Shown in pieces: positions 34,313-45,105 of a DNA stretch of 64,000 bases; the stretch's first letter is position 1, and every line of letters begins with the position of its first letter. The position numbers and the translations under genes were made by a program. The stretch is from positions 20,414,545 to 20,478,544 of the forward strand of contig CM064538.1 in assembly GCA_032716605.1 (NCBI GenBank), in the 5' to 3' direction. The notes beneath the pieces are model-generated. The model saw nothing but the letters and a program-made list of their open reading frames with translations, was not told where the DNA came from and made no database searches. The DNA is from Paralithodes platypus. Lineage: Eukaryota > Arthropoda > Malacostraca > Decapoda > Lithodidae.

Positions 34313-35192
34313 CGTCAGGAACCTCTGTTGTAGGCTGGAGAGGTGGGGTGGACCCTGGGGAAAGTTGCTGGGGCGTATGGCTGGGACCGGCAGGGGTGGA
34401 AGCCGCGGGAGCCTCGAACAAAGAGCGCCTACTTGTAGCTCCTTTTTTCACATATTTTCTCCCTTTTCCCTTTTCTGTAGTAGTATGTCTCCTCTCGGGG
34501 GAAATAGGGGGTAAATAGGCCGAAAGTGGGGGGTCCTCAACCCTAGGCAGTGCTGGTGGTGGTGGGGAAGAATGGCGGGCGCCTGGGGCAACTTGGGTGG
34601 CGTGGGTAGATAAGGAAGACAATGGCGGGTCAACCTCACCCTCACGCTCAGCCTCACTGGCACCCTCACGCACTGCTCCCTCACCAAGTTTTAGGGCCTC
34701 TTTCCTGGCTGCCGCGGCCGCCTTTTCAAGAACTTGCTTCTTATAAAAACGTATCTTGAATGGGGATTTAGCTGGCGAAGGGCTAGGTGTCGTGTCACTC
34801 AACCTAAACTTGGCAGTCGACCTAGTGCTGTCCCATTCGCTCACTCTCACTACACTCTCATCACCTTGCACAACTATATCACGTTCAGTACTATCATCAC
34901 TTTCATCGTCATGCTCAAATCCAACAAATTGCGCGTCTCTTTGATGAATTTCGTCTAGATCGTCTAAATCTTCACTATAGTGAGACTGATAAGACTCGGA
35001 GCTATCACTGCCCAAGTCATCAACACTATTTTGTCCTTCACCACGTTCATAACTCCTCAAAGCTATTTCAATACCTCCGGGAGTCAACGCATCTTGTACG
35101 TGCCTTTGCGTTAGGGCGCGACGAACATGGGCAGGCATCGAAGGGAGCATGGAATCGGACACAGGGGAATCACTTTTTGGGCTAGTATCCAT
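34269..35192 (-). CDS. piggyBac transposase, N-terminal acidic region (broken)
   Basis: I place the start at MDTSPKSDS (ATG at 35192-35190). The frame is open for 38 codons further upstream, but that reads through the element's 5' sequence. Residues to about 120 are Ser/Asp/Glu-rich (SDSSESYQSHYSEDLDDLDE), a common feature before piggyBac domains. A long Pro/Ala/Ser-rich linker with KGKGRKYVKKG follows. No catalytic residues lie here. The stop at 34269 is just inside the next frame, so a frameshift or an unrecognised intron separates it from the central part. Confidence 0.65.
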   Translation of the reverse strand: MDTSPKSDSPVSDSMLPSMPAHVRRALTQRHVQDALTPGGIEIALRSYERGEGQNSVDDLGSDSSESYQSHYSEDLDDLDEIHQRDAQFVGFEHDDESDDSTERDIVVQGDESVVRVSEWDSTRSTAKFRLSDTTPSPSPAKSPFKIRFYKKQVLEKAAAAARKEALKLGEGAVREGASEAEREGEVDPPLSSLSTHATQVAPGARHSSPPPPALPRVEDPPLSAYLPPISPERRHTTTEKGKGRKYVKKGATSRRSLFEAPAASTPAGPSHTPQQLSPGSTPPLQPTTEVPDDVFDLASNTCTYRH

Positions 35193-35383
35193 GTTGGCGG
35201 CAGGGTAGAGACTGTTTTGGTGGCGTACATGGTGTCTGGTGGCGTCGCCTAGCGACCACGGAACGAAATGTTTACGCGCGCCATTCAAAAGCACATACGC
35301 AAGCAATGGTACAATGTTGTACCACCCGGGTTCCTCGGGTCAAAACATAATGGTACACACGTGTACCACCCGGGGTTGAAGGG

Positions 35384-35750
35384 TTAAGGGGGGTCACCGT
35401 TTTTTTTGTATATTTTTCTTCTCTCTTTCTCTGGCTTGTATCCATTCGGTCCCATTCAGCCAACTGTTTTAAGACGTTTATCCCCATCCAGGAGTCGTTT
35501 TCTTCGTGGCGAGCCAGCACTGTATGAAGAAATCCGGATTCGCCGGAGACATTTTTCTATCGAAAAATGTAAAAAATTAGCTTGCTGTCAAAACAAAATT
35601 ATTTATATGCGGGCTCGCTACCGCTCGCCAGGAAAATATTGACACCTGGATGGAGGTAAGCGTCTTAAAACAGTAGGCTGAATGGGCCCGAATGGATACA
35701 AGCCAAAGAGAGAGGGAGGGACAGAAAAAAAGCGTGGTGGGCCCCCTTAA
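35384..35750. mobile_element. Fold-back MITE family B, copy B4, abutting piggyBac
   Basis: TTAA at 35384-35387 (shared with piggyBac) and 35747-35750. Inverted arms hold GGCTTGTATCCATTCGG and its inverse. The centre has AAATCCGGATTCGCCGGAGA and ACATTTTTCTATCGAAAAATGT. Confidence 0.85.
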
Positions 35751-35817
35751 TAGATGTATCCTGTCCCTGTCATCTATATTCCCTTTCCTAAGTTTCTTGC
35801 TGATGTTCCCTACTCCT

Positions 35818-36290
35818 TTAAGGGGAGATTTTCATATGTTAATGTATTTTTTCAATTATTAATTTCTTTAGTTTACCCCCAAGACCTCCATCAAGCTTAA
35901 GGGGAGATATCCACTTGAGGGACTTTTTTCTTGACTCCTTTCTCCCTCATGTTTAGCCACATTGCTTTTCTAATTTTAAGACGTTCGCTCCATTATTTTG
36001 ACGATTTTAAGAACTGTCGACCCATTTCTGTCAATTTTAAGACCTTTCGTGCCATTTAGCTGTCGATTTTATCTTGGCGATCGATAGCGAGCCTGTTATT
36101 TAAGAGGAACTGGCTTTCAGCCGGGAAATTTTTCTACCGAAAAATGTACAAATTTATCTTGAAAGGGGCTCAAGGGGGTGTAATCTTAAGCTTGATGGAT
36201 ATCTAGAGACCAAACTAAAAACCTCCCCTTAAAAACGTACCCCCTAGACCCCCCTTCGAGATAATATTGTATATTTCGACTTCCATATAC
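35818..36290 (-). mobile_element. TTAA MITE family A, copy A12, split by A13
   Basis: TTAAGGGGAGATTTTC at 35818, then GACCTCCATCAAGC up to 35896. It resumes after A13 at 36233 with ACGTACCCCCTAGACCCCCC. Truncated at about 36285, where a family C fragment begins. Confidence 0.8.
35897..36232 (+). mobile_element. TTAA MITE family A, copy A13, nested in A12
   Basis: Flanked by TTAA at 35897-35900 and 36229-36232. The insertion point is the TTAA in AAGCTTAA of another family A copy. Same subfamily as A7 (GAGGGACTTTTTTCTTGA). Complete core. Confidence 0.9.
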
Positions 36291-36340
36291 CCTTCCTACT
36301 CTGAATATAATCGTCTAGTGACAGCCAGAATAAACCATCA
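36285..36340. mobile_element. Family C fragment
   Basis: CCTTCCTACTCTGAATATAATCGTC and AGCCAGAATAAA-like words match the family C right half. No ends. Confidence 0.6.
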
Positions 36341-36534
36341 CAATCCCATCATTTCTCCCACTAACCAATACATCTCAATCTTATCCATTCCTTCATCCAC
36401 CCGTCTGATCCACATATCCATTTTAATCCCATCCACCCTTCCATTAACCAATCCATCTAAACCAATTCAGCTTCTACATTCCCTCCTCCCCCCTTGCTTC
36501 ATCTACGTCCAGAACCTCGCTCCACTGACCTTTA
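36341..36534. other. ATCC-rich low-complexity sequence
   Basis: Short CCATC/ATCC words; nothing else recognised. Confidence 0.5.
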
Positions 36535-36754
36535 TTAATGGGAGACAGACCGTTTTTCTGGACCCCCTTCTCCCTAATGTTTAACCCCACTATTTTTGAG
36601 ATTGTAAGATGTTGGTGTAAGGAATCGGCCTTTGGCCGAGGATCTAGGGGGTGTTTTTTTAAGCTTGATGGAGGTCAACTGTAGGGAGGAAACTAAAAAC
36701 AAATATATGAATAGATGAATTAATAGACCAAACAAACAGCCACTGTCCCCTTAA
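36535..36754 (+). mobile_element. TTAA MITE family A, copy A14 (internal deletion)
   Basis: TTAA at 36535-36538 and 36751-36754 with typical ends, but only 220 bp long: the subrepeats and the CGAGCGATAGCGAGCC block are deleted. CGGCCTTTGGCCG remains. Confidence 0.85.
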
Positions 36755-37189
36755 GCCGGCATCATCAAGCATTCTCACTCCTATATTTTATCCCTTTTGT
36801 TGAATCTCTCTCTCTCTCTCTCTCAATGCATGACTTATGATCCATACGATGCTGGTGAAAGTGAAACAATACAATTATACATTATATCACTATCTAAAGA
36901 CCATCTTATATTAGTTTTCGTTATATACAATTTATTTACATATATTTACATATTTCTTATTAATAGGACGGTATGAAATGGGTCTCTCTCTCTCTCTAGT
37001 GTCCCCATTCTCACAACGCCATCTAGTTTTATTCCGCCGCACCTCCCTAGACATGTGTGGATTGTTGGCATCTGTTATTCTGCTGACCTGAATTTTTTTC
37101 TCTCTGTCGTGTTTGCGCGCTCTCTCTCACGCTTGCTCTCGCTCTTCCTCTCTCTCTCTCTCTCTCTCTAGTTTAGTATATAAATGTAT

Positions 37190-37258
<69 letters not shown>

Positions 37259-37275
37259 GTATACACTCCTTACAA
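36755..37275. other. No gene; (TC)n and (AT)n tracts
   Basis: TC runs at 36806, 36985 and 37148; AT tract 37192-37255. GCCGGCATCATCAAGC after 36754 may be a family D end remnant. Confidence 0.6.
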
Positions 37276-37547
37276 TTTACCCATTCATTACCGGTGCCGT
37301 CCTTTCAATTTGACTCTGGGTATTATTAGACGATTTTACCAGTTTAATAAGGGCCTCCAGCAATTAACAGGCCGGCTACTATTAAACGATTGTATTCAGT
37401 TTAAAAAGGTACTCCCACAATTATCAGACTTCCGAATGTCTCACTTAACCACTTTTACTACCACAGATCCTTGTTAAACTGCATAAGATCGTCTGACTAT
37501 ACCTAGAATAAACTGAAACATATCCACGCCGGTACAGAAGAGGTAAA
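37276..37547. mobile_element. TTAA MITE family C, copy C4 (longer)
   Basis: Left ATTACCGGTGCCGTCC, right GCCGGTACAGAAGAGG. The interior has an extra roughly 60-bp duplication of the ATTAGACGATTTTA/AAGGGCCTCC part. End TTAA motifs are mutated. Confidence 0.75.
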
Positions 37548-37592
37548 CAATATAACTTCTATGGACGGGATAATTCCATAGTGTTAATTAGA

Positions 37593-37829
37593 TAAAGCCA
37601 ATGTTGTTGTTGTTGCTGTTGTTGTTGTTGTTGTCCTAGTCGTTGTTGTGGTGGGGATAGCCTTGTGATTGTTGTTGTTGTTGTTGTTATTCTAGTCGTT
37701 GTTGTGGTGGGGATAGCCTTGTGATTGTTGTTGTTGTTGTTATTATTCTAGTCGTTGTTGTGGTGGGGGTAGTTTTGTTATTGTTGTTGTTATTCTAGTC
37801 GTTGTTGTGGTGGGGGTAGTTTTGTGATT

Positions 37830-37867
<38 letters not shown>

Positions 37868-37925
37868 CGGTGTTGTGATGGTGGTGGGGGTAGAACAAAA
37901 AAACTCGGCGGTACAGAGAGGGTTA
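37593..37925. repeat. (TTG)n with 4x roughly 65-bp minisatellite; family C end
   Basis: TTCTAGTCGTTGTTGTGGTG recurs near 37630, 37690, 37748 and 37793. The right end, GGCGGTACAGAGAGGGTTAA at 37904-37924, is a family C terminus. Confidence 0.8.
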
Positions 37926-38054
37926 AAGTTAAAACCTTTTCGAATCAAAGAGTTGAAAAACAATGTCATTCACCCTTTTGCCCAACCAGCCGACAACCTT
38001 TCTATAACCGTTCAGTGCCCAACCATCAGTTATGTCAATCACCATTAGGCCTAG

Positions 38055-38525
38055 AGGGGGGGAAGGAGGGGGGGGGGGATAGGGGAGGGGGGGGGGGGGG
38101 TTAAGAGAATTGGGAGAAGGGTGGGGGAGGGGGCGGAAGGGAATTGGAAAAGGGAGGAGGGGTTGGGTGAGGGGTGGGAGAGGGCGAGAGAGGTACTTGG
38201 TTGGGGTTGTTGGTAGGAGAGATAATTGGGAGAGGTAGTTGGGGTGTTTGGTGGGGAGGGGGTGAATTGGGAGAGGGGTGGGGGTTGGGAGAGGAGGGAG
38301 GGGGCGAGAGAGGTACTTGGTTGGAGTTGTTGGTAGGGGAGATAATTGGGAGAGGTAGTTGGGGTGTTTGGTGGGGAGGGGGTGAATTGGGAGAGGGTTG
38401 GGGGAGCTTCATGGGGGGGAGGGGGCGAGAGGTAATTGGGGTTTGTTAGTGGAGAGGGGGTGAATTGGGAGAGAGGTGGAGGGAGAGGTAGTTGGGGTTG
38501 TTGGGAGACGGGTGGGGGAGAGAGG
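38055..38525. repeat. G-rich minisatellite, about 120-bp unit
   Basis: GGTACTTGGTTGG, GAGATAATTGGGAGAGG and TTTGGTGGGGAGGGGGTGAA recur in two nearly identical units (about 38190-38400) and a partial third. Pro- and Gly-rich frames are artefacts. Confidence 0.9.
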
Positions 38526-38985
38526 TTCTTCTTCTTCTTCTTCTTCTTTTTCTTCTTCTTCCCTCCAGGCTCTCCCTCATTAGGTAGAATCCTCCAATAT
38601 TTGCTTTTGCCGAACCAACTGGATAATAATAAGGTTAAGGGTAGGGTTAATTGGATCATAACCATCTTGCTCTACATCTGTGTAGAGTACACCATCATCA
38701 TCAGCATCTTCTCCTTCTTTTTCTTTGTCTTCTTTTTCTCCTTCTTCTTCTTCTTCTTATTCCTTCTTCTTCTTCTTCTTCTCCTTCTTCTTCTTCTTCA
38801 TTTTCTTCTTCTTCTTCTTCTTCTTCATTTTATCCTCCTTCTTCTTCGTTTTCTCCTCCTTCTTCTTCTTCTTCATTTTCTCCTCCTTCTCTTTCTCCTC
38901 CTTCTTCTTCTTCTTCTTCTTCATGTCTCCTTCTCCTCTTTCTCCTCCTCCTCCTTCTTCTTCTTCTTCTTCTATGTTCGTATGT
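38526..38985. repeat. (TTC)n block
   Basis: TTC/TCC tracts at 38526-38563 and 38705-38975, with a short unique insert at 38566-38690. No gene. Confidence 0.9.
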
Positions 38986-39029
38986 TATCATTATTATCGA
39001 CATTCCTTCTCGCATCGCCTCTCTACTCA

Positions 39030-39120
39030 ATTAACTACCACAGATCCTTCCCAGGCTGCATAAAATCGTTAAATATTAGCTAGCATATATTATAACACAC
39101 GGCCCAGGTACAGTCGGTCA
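39030..39120. mobile_element. Family C fragment
   Basis: ACCACAGATCCTTCCCAGG, CTGCATAAAATCGT and GGCCCAGGTACAG match family C. Left half and end missing. Confidence 0.6.
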
Positions 39121-39333
39121 AATAAGTGATGTTACGGCACCAAGTATATTTCGATCAATAATTGGTATCAGCACTATCTAAACTTCAATTCATCGTTTCG
39201 AATGAGATATACAAACATGTTCCTATCTTTACACACCCTATTCAACATCTGACAGACATTAATACAGCACACAGCGAGCAAAACGTAATGACAGCGGAGA
39301 CACGACTTATTTGGTCGTCCGTTCTCAAAGGGT

Positions 39334-41131
39334 TGTTATGCTGGCCAGCTTTCCAGAATGTACTCGTGACTCGCTAGCACTCGCCACGGCAGTGAAATGG
39401 GCTATACAAATCGTAGAACGATATTCTTTCTTTCTTAGTATTCGTGTTGTCACAGACAGATCAGTGTTTGCCTTTATTCTTGTCTGTGACACTTGGAAGT
39501 ATTTTTTATCCATAGTAGTGATTGTAATATGCAGCGCGTGAGAGAGAGAGTTGGAGAGCGAGGAGGCAGTGTGTGTGCATATGTACGTGTGCATTCCTCG
39601 CTCGGTGGGCCCACCCGCTCGCTATTGGTCGGCGTGCCTGGCGTGGTCTATGACGTCTGCTTTTCCTGTGACGTAGTGGCCTGTGGTTGGTCGCCGCCCT
39701 CCTTGCCCAGTGGTCGGGCTCCTACCCTCCTCTCTCCTCAGAACATGGCATTGCGTGCTCGGTCCTACAAGTCCCTCGCATTCTGTCTTATATTTAACCC
39801 CCTTTACTGCTTTGCCTCTCTCTGAACTCCTTCTTTCCAATACTTCTTATCTTTATTCAATTACCCATTCAATTACCCACCCCTTCTGGTTCTCGCATAC
39901 GACTTCCATAGTCGGCCAGTCGTATTACCAGCGCCTGTTCTCACATATATGTTTTGCACTAGCTTTAGAGGTTATTAGAATCATAGTCACATGGAGTCAT
40001 ATTGTTGGGTGCTTCTAATTATTTGGTTGTTCTTTATTACTATTTAATGCTAGACAGTGGAGGGTACCTTTGGTCGTTGTCTGTGTTATGTATGTGGCAA
40101 GTCAGAACCTGTACGACTTCGACGGAGCTAGGTAGCCTGTAGTACACCCTTGTGCATATTTTCCTTTGCGAGCTTAGCAGTATACAAGCGAAGGGCTTTT
40201 GCCTACTCTTGCTTGGATACTTGCTAACTCATTTGGTTGACCTTTGAGGAGCGCCAGGGTAAGACCGGATACTTGAGATCTGGACATACCAAGAGAGCCT
40301 CCTAGTCACTTAACGTAAGATAAGGGAAATCTGTTCAGGGGAGACAGTAGGCTGCGAGCATGCTTGAGCTCTGCCTAAGCTCCCTGTACCTTTATGCTGC
40401 TGCTAGACTTTTTAAGTAAGAAAGACAGCATTTTGTTTATTAACTTTAACCGCGTATGTTTTAGCAATTATTCACGTATTGTTTTAGCCTAGGTTGATGC
40501 ATAGTGCACAACCCAGTATGGCTGTTACTTTGGCTAAGGAAGTACTGTTTTTGAGTTGCTGTTGTTAGTGCTGTCACAGAGTTGTTGCACTCTCTTGTTT
40601 CCATATATATGTATCCTACTGTTTGGTGTATTTAAGATACACGCTTTGGTGTCCTGCCCCCCCCTGCATTACCCCTGTTCTATATTCGACGAGCATCTTA
40701 GAGCATCAGACGTTTTCAGAAGATTCCATATCTGTTTGCTGTAAGACTAGACTTCAAGTGTTTTCATAGAGCATTGAAGAGTTTTAGTGTTGAGTTCAGA
40801 CTCACACTAAAGATAACGTAAGCATATAACCTTTTATTAAATGTTGTCATAGTTTATTTAAGCATTGTTATTACTTGAGAGTTTTTTATTAACGTAATTA
40901 CTCTTGTTGTGAGTAGGCTTTGCCGTCACCGGAAAGCCTTTGTAGAAGTACACTTAACCCAGTTAATTGATACCCCGTTATCCAGTAGATTAACTCTGGA
41001 GGGTTTAAGTGTTTTGTTCACCGGCTTAATAGTTCGAGGGTTTGGAATTAGCGTACCGTTGTTGCAGATCTAGCCTATCTTGTAGTCCAATATTAAGTGC
41101 CCTTGTTTATTTCGTTGTGCCGGTCGTAACA
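39334..41131. mobile_element. Probable solo LTR, 1798 bp
   Basis: Begins TGTTATG and ends CGTAACA (short inverted TGTTA/TAACA), flanked on both sides by GGGT (39330-39333 and 41132-41135), a 4-bp target duplication as in Gypsy-type elements. No ORF with a recognisable domain. TATA-like CTTATATTTAA lies at about 39786. Strand unknown. Evidence is structural only: a single copy is present in the window. Confidence 0.5.
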
Positions 41132-41215
41132 GGGTTAAGACAAGTTTGCATTGACATAACACACACATATAATAGCTTAATATTATTATATTAGAGTAAT
41201 GAGCAATCAGCAGTG

Positions 41216-41301
41216 AATCTATGTAAATATTCGCTCGCTCTCTCGTTCTCTCTCCTCTACATTTGCTTAGTTATCTTTAATTATCGCACGTATCCTTCCT
41301 A

Positions 41302-41362
<61 letters not shown>

Positions 41363-41456
41363 TACATTTTCTTGGTTTTATTTAATTAACTTATGTATCC
41401 TTCCTACCTCAGCCCTCCCCTGCGACCTTATAACTGACATATAGTATGGACGGCTG

Positions 41457-41498
<42 letters not shown>

Positions 41499-42060
41499 AA
41501 TTATCAACTATATCCTTCCTACCTCAGCCCTCCCCTGCGACCTTATAACTGACATAATAGTATGAACGGCTGACCTCTCTCTCTCTCTCTCTCTCTCTTT
41601 AATTATCAACTATATCCTTCCTACCTCAGCCCTCCCCTGCGACCTTATAACTGACATAATAGTATGAACGGCTGACCTCTCTCTCTCTCTTTAATTATCA
41701 ACTATATCCTTCCTACCTCAGCCCTCCCCTGCGACCTTATAACTGGCATAATAGTATGAACGGCTGACCTCTCTCTCTCTCTCTCTTTAATTATCAACTA
41801 TATCCTTCCTACCTCAGCCCTCCCCTGCGACCTTATAACTGACATAATAGTATGAACGGCTGACCTCTCTCTCTCTCTCTCTCTCTTTAATTATCAACTA
41901 TATCCTTCCTACCTCAGCCCTCCCCTGCGACCTTATAACTGACATAATAGTATGAACGGCTGACCTCTCTCTCTCTCTCTCTCTCTTTAATTATCAACTA
42001 TATCCTTCCTACCTCAGCCCTCCCTGCGACCTTATAACTGGCATATAGTATGGACGGCTG

Positions 42061-42116
<56 letters not shown>

Positions 42117-42240
42117 AATTATCAACTATATCCTTCCTACCTCAGCCCTCCCCTGCGACCTTATAACTGGCATATAGTATGGACGGCTGACCTCTCTCTC
42201 TCTCTCTGTTTCTCTATCTTTCTTTCTTTAATTCTTTTTC
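41216..42240. repeat. Composite array: 8 x (unique unit + (CT)n)
   Basis: TTCCTACCTCAGCCCTCC, GCGACCTTATAACTG and CGGCTGACCT occur eight times from about 41391 to 42190. Each is followed by (CT)n of different length and most by TTTAATTATCAACTATATCC. Two unit variants exist (GACATAATAGTATGAACGG and GCATATAGTATGGACGG). Confidence 0.93.
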
Positions 42241-42463
42241 TTTCATTATTTCACTCTCTCTCTTGGTTTTATTCTTTTTCTGTCATTATTATATATTCTC
42301 TCTCTCTCACTCTCTTTCTCTATCTATCTATCTATCTATGTATCTCTCTCTCTCTTTCTCTCCTTACACCACCTCCGCTATTTTATTTTTCAATTTTATT
42401 TCACATAAGGTCGTTGTTGCCAGGACGATTATTATATTTGATTTTATTGGATATTGAGGACGA

Positions 42464-42513
<50 letters not shown>

Positions 42514-42710
42514 GGAGGAAGAAGGAGGAGGAGGAGGAGGAGGAGGTAAAGGAGGAGTTAGGAGGAGGAGGTAAAGGAGGAGTTAGGAGGAGGAGGTAAA
42601 GGAGGAGGGGGAGGAGGAGGAGGAAGGAGGAGGAGGAGGAGGAAGAGGTAAAGGAGGAGGAGGAGGAGGAGGAAGAAGGAGGAGGAGGAGGAAGAGGTAA
42701 AGGAGGAGGA
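42241..42710. repeat. (TC)n, (TCTA)n and (GGA)n tracts
   Basis: TC/TCTA to 42365. Impure GGA with GGTAAAGGAGGAG units from 42462 to 42710 abuts the LINE 3' end. Confidence 0.92.
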
Positions 42711-42937
42711 GTACAAAGGAGTACAAAGGAGTACAAAGGAAATCAAGCAACAACAGATCTAGTGACCCTTCTAGGCTGCTTGTCCTCCAAAACACTGAGG
42801 ATCAAGTGTCCAAACAGTGGTTTAGAGTGGGTAAGGGAACATTGGAAAGGGAACTACTGCCCTGCCACTAACGTGGCAGGACTAGGAAGTTAGTAGGGGA
42901 CAGATGGGTTAGTAACTGAGGGGAGGATAAAATAGAG

Positions 42938-45013
42938 TTATTCATTTACAAACGCAGTCAGTCGCGGGTTTGATGCGAGATATTTGTCAAGGCGGAATTT
43001 AAATGAATCAACGGTGCTGCAGTCTATAACGTCTCGGGGAAGCCCATTCCACAAGTTGACAACTCGATTGAAGAAGAAATTCTTAGATTCGTGTGAGTTA
43101 AAAGATTTACCAATAATTTTGCAACCGTTTCCCCGCGTGTAATTAGATTGGTCGATAGTGAAGTACTTACTACAGTTCATATTGTCGATGCCTTTGATGA
43201 TTTTGAACACTTGAATTAAGTCACCTCTTAATCTGCGCTGGGTTAAAGGAAATAGATTTAATTCTCTAAGACGCTCTTCGTATGGTTTGTTCTTTAGGCT
43301 AGGTATCATTTTGGTAACTCTACGTTGAACTCGTTCTAGCTTGTTTATGTCTTTTTGGTAATAAGGGCACCAGCATTGAACGCAGTATTCCAGAAGAGGG
43401 CGGACTAAGGAATTGTAAAGGGTTAGGATTACGTCTTTGGATTTATGCTCAACTGATCTGCCTATAAAGCCAATTATTTTGTTTGCCTTCTTAACAACTT
43501 CTGAACATTGTTGACTCGGTTTTAGGTTACTCGATATTGTTACTCCCAGATCGGTTTCTCTGTTTACATTCTTAAGCTGAGTGCCATTCATCGAATAGTT
43601 TGCATTCTCATTTAGGTGTCCGATATGTAGTACTTTACACTTATCCGCATTGAAACTCATTTGCCAAATTTGGGCCCAATGTGACAATTTATCTAGATTG
43701 TGTTGCATATCGTCAACTTGATCTTTTGAGAGTACGCTATTTGCAATTTTTGTATCGTCAGCAAATTTTGAGATTGTACAGGTGAGACCCTCATCTATGT
43801 CGTTGATGTAAATTAGAAAGAGAATTGGTCCTAGTACCGATCCCTGGGGTACCCCGCTACTTACATTGGTCCATTTAGATGCCTTACCGTTTATGACTAC
43901 TCTTTGCTTTCTGTTGCTGAGCCAATTTTCTATCCATTTCAACACACCATCTTGTATTCCATGCGCTTTTAGTTTTAGCAGTAAACGTTTGTGGGGAACT
44001 TTATCAAAGGCCTTTTGAAAATCAAGGTATATAATATCTACAGCTTTACTCTCATCGTAGAGGTTGAGGATATCGGGGAAGAAGTCTAAGAGGTTTGTTA
44101 AACAGGAACGTTTTTTACGAAAGCCGTGTTGAGTATCTTTAAGTATGTTATTTTCCTCTAAGTGATTTACGAGTCTGTCTCTTATGACCGTTTCTAGCAT
44201 TTTACATACAACTGAGGTTAAGCTAATTGGACGATAGTTACTGGGTAGGGATTTGCTGCCTTTTTTGAATATCGGTGTTACGTTGGCTATCTTCCACTGA
44301 TCAGGCATAGTTCCAGACTGCAAGAATATATTGAATAGTAATGTCAGTGGTTTGGAGAGCTCATCCTTAGCTTCCTTTAGAACTCTAGGCGAGATTGTAT
44401 CAGGTCCAGGCGTTTTATTTACCTTGAGTTTATCTAAACAATTCAATACTTCTCTCTCTGTAACGGTGATATTGCTTAGAACATCTGAATTATCAATCTG
44501 AATCGGCGATGGTGTAGGGATATCACTGAGGTCTTCTGTTGTAAAAACTGATGCAAAGAAGGTATTGAGGGCATTACTCATTTGTACTTCGTCTTTGGTG
44601 TATTCTCCATTTTCATCGACTAACGGTCCAACAGTTGAAGTAACTACTTTTTTCTTTCTGATATAACTATAGAATTCTTTCGGGTTTGTTTTACTTTGAT
44701 TCGCAATATGTACCTCTAGGGTCTTTTTACTTTGCTTAATTAACTTTTTGGCTTTGCGTCGTAGCTCTACAAATTTCACCCGTTCTTCGTCATTTTGTGA
44801 GGATTTTAATCTATCATTAGCAAATTTTTTAGCAAGCAGGCAGTTTGAAATATCTTTATTCCACCATTTGGGCTTATTATTATGGCCTGGACGCCGTATT
44901 TTCGATGGTATGCAGTCTTGCACTGCTTTTAGGTAAGTGGTTTCGAATAACTTCCAAGATGTATTTATGTCGTTATTGTTAATTAAAAAGCTCCAGTCAG
45001 TTTCTTTAAACAT
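42938..45013 (-). CDS. CR1-like reverse transcriptase (ORF2 C-terminal part, 691 aa)
   Basis: Reverse transcriptase of the non-LTR type. Residues 1-200 are the linker with a Lys/Arg-rich stretch (WWNKDI...LAKKF...RRKAKKLIKQSKK). The RT core includes NYRPISLTS (about 259-267), QHGFRKKRSC, motif A LDFQKAFDKVPH (330-341), motif B SSGVPQGSVLGP (385-396) and motif C FADD (417-420). The C-terminal RVVNLWNGLPRDVIDCSTVDSF is shared by the family. All catalytic Asp residues are present. The ATG at 45013 is probably internal, since the endonuclease part lies just upstream in another frame after a 2-bp insertion near 45120. Confidence 0.9.
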   Translation of the reverse strand: MFKETDWSFLINNNDINTSWKLFETTYLKAVQDCIPSKIRRPGHNNKPKWWNKDISNCLLAKKFANDRLKSSQNDEERVKFVELRRKAKKLIKQSKKTLEVHIANQSKTNPKEFYSYIRKKKVVTSTVGPLVDENGEYTKDEVQMSNALNTFFASVFTTEDLSDIPTPSPIQIDNSDVLSNITVTEREVLNCLDKLKVNKTPGPDTISPRVLKEAKDELSKPLTLLFNIFLQSGTMPDQWKIANVTPIFKKGSKSLPSNYRPISLTSVVCKMLETVIRDRLVNHLEENNILKDTQHGFRKKRSCLTNLLDFFPDILNLYDESKAVDIIYLDFQKAFDKVPHKRLLLKLKAHGIQDGVLKWIENWLSNRKQRVVINGKASKWTNVSSGVPQGSVLGPILFLIYINDIDEGLTCTISKFADDTKIANSVLSKDQVDDMQHNLDKLSHWAQIWQMSFNADKCKVLHIGHLNENANYSMNGTQLKNVNRETDLGVTISSNLKPSQQCSEVVKKANKIIGFIGRSVEHKSKDVILTLYNSLVRPLLEYCVQCWCPYYQKDINKLERVQRRVTKMIPSLKNKPYEERLRELNLFPLTQRRLRGDLIQVFKIIKGIDNMNCSKYFTIDQSNYTRGNGCKIIGKSFNSHESKNFFFNRVVNLWNGLPRDVIDCSTVDSFKFRLDKYLASNPRLTAFVNE

Positions 45014-45105
45014 AGCTCTAAGTTTATGAAAGTTTGCTTTCTTGAAATTAGGGACTTTTTCGATGCTACTATTTGGTTCGTTACTAGTAAAGTTTAAAGT
45101 GAAAG

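Larger units (their letters stand above)
31008..35383 (-). mobile_element. piggyBac element, 4376 bp, both ends present
   Basis: TTAA at 31004-31007 and 35384-35387. Left terminus CCCTCCAACCCCGG (31008-31021) and right terminus, read inward, CCCTTCAACCCCGG (35383-35370) are near-identical inverted repeats. The minus strand encodes a DDE transposase in three broken frames (35192 to 32271). A 4x177-bp tandem repeat lies on the transposase 3' side. The right TTAA also starts family B copy B4. Confidence 0.9.

Noticed and set aside
39162..40018. Short frames as host exons
   Set aside because: No recognisable domain and no splice pattern that I could support; most lie within the probable solo LTR.
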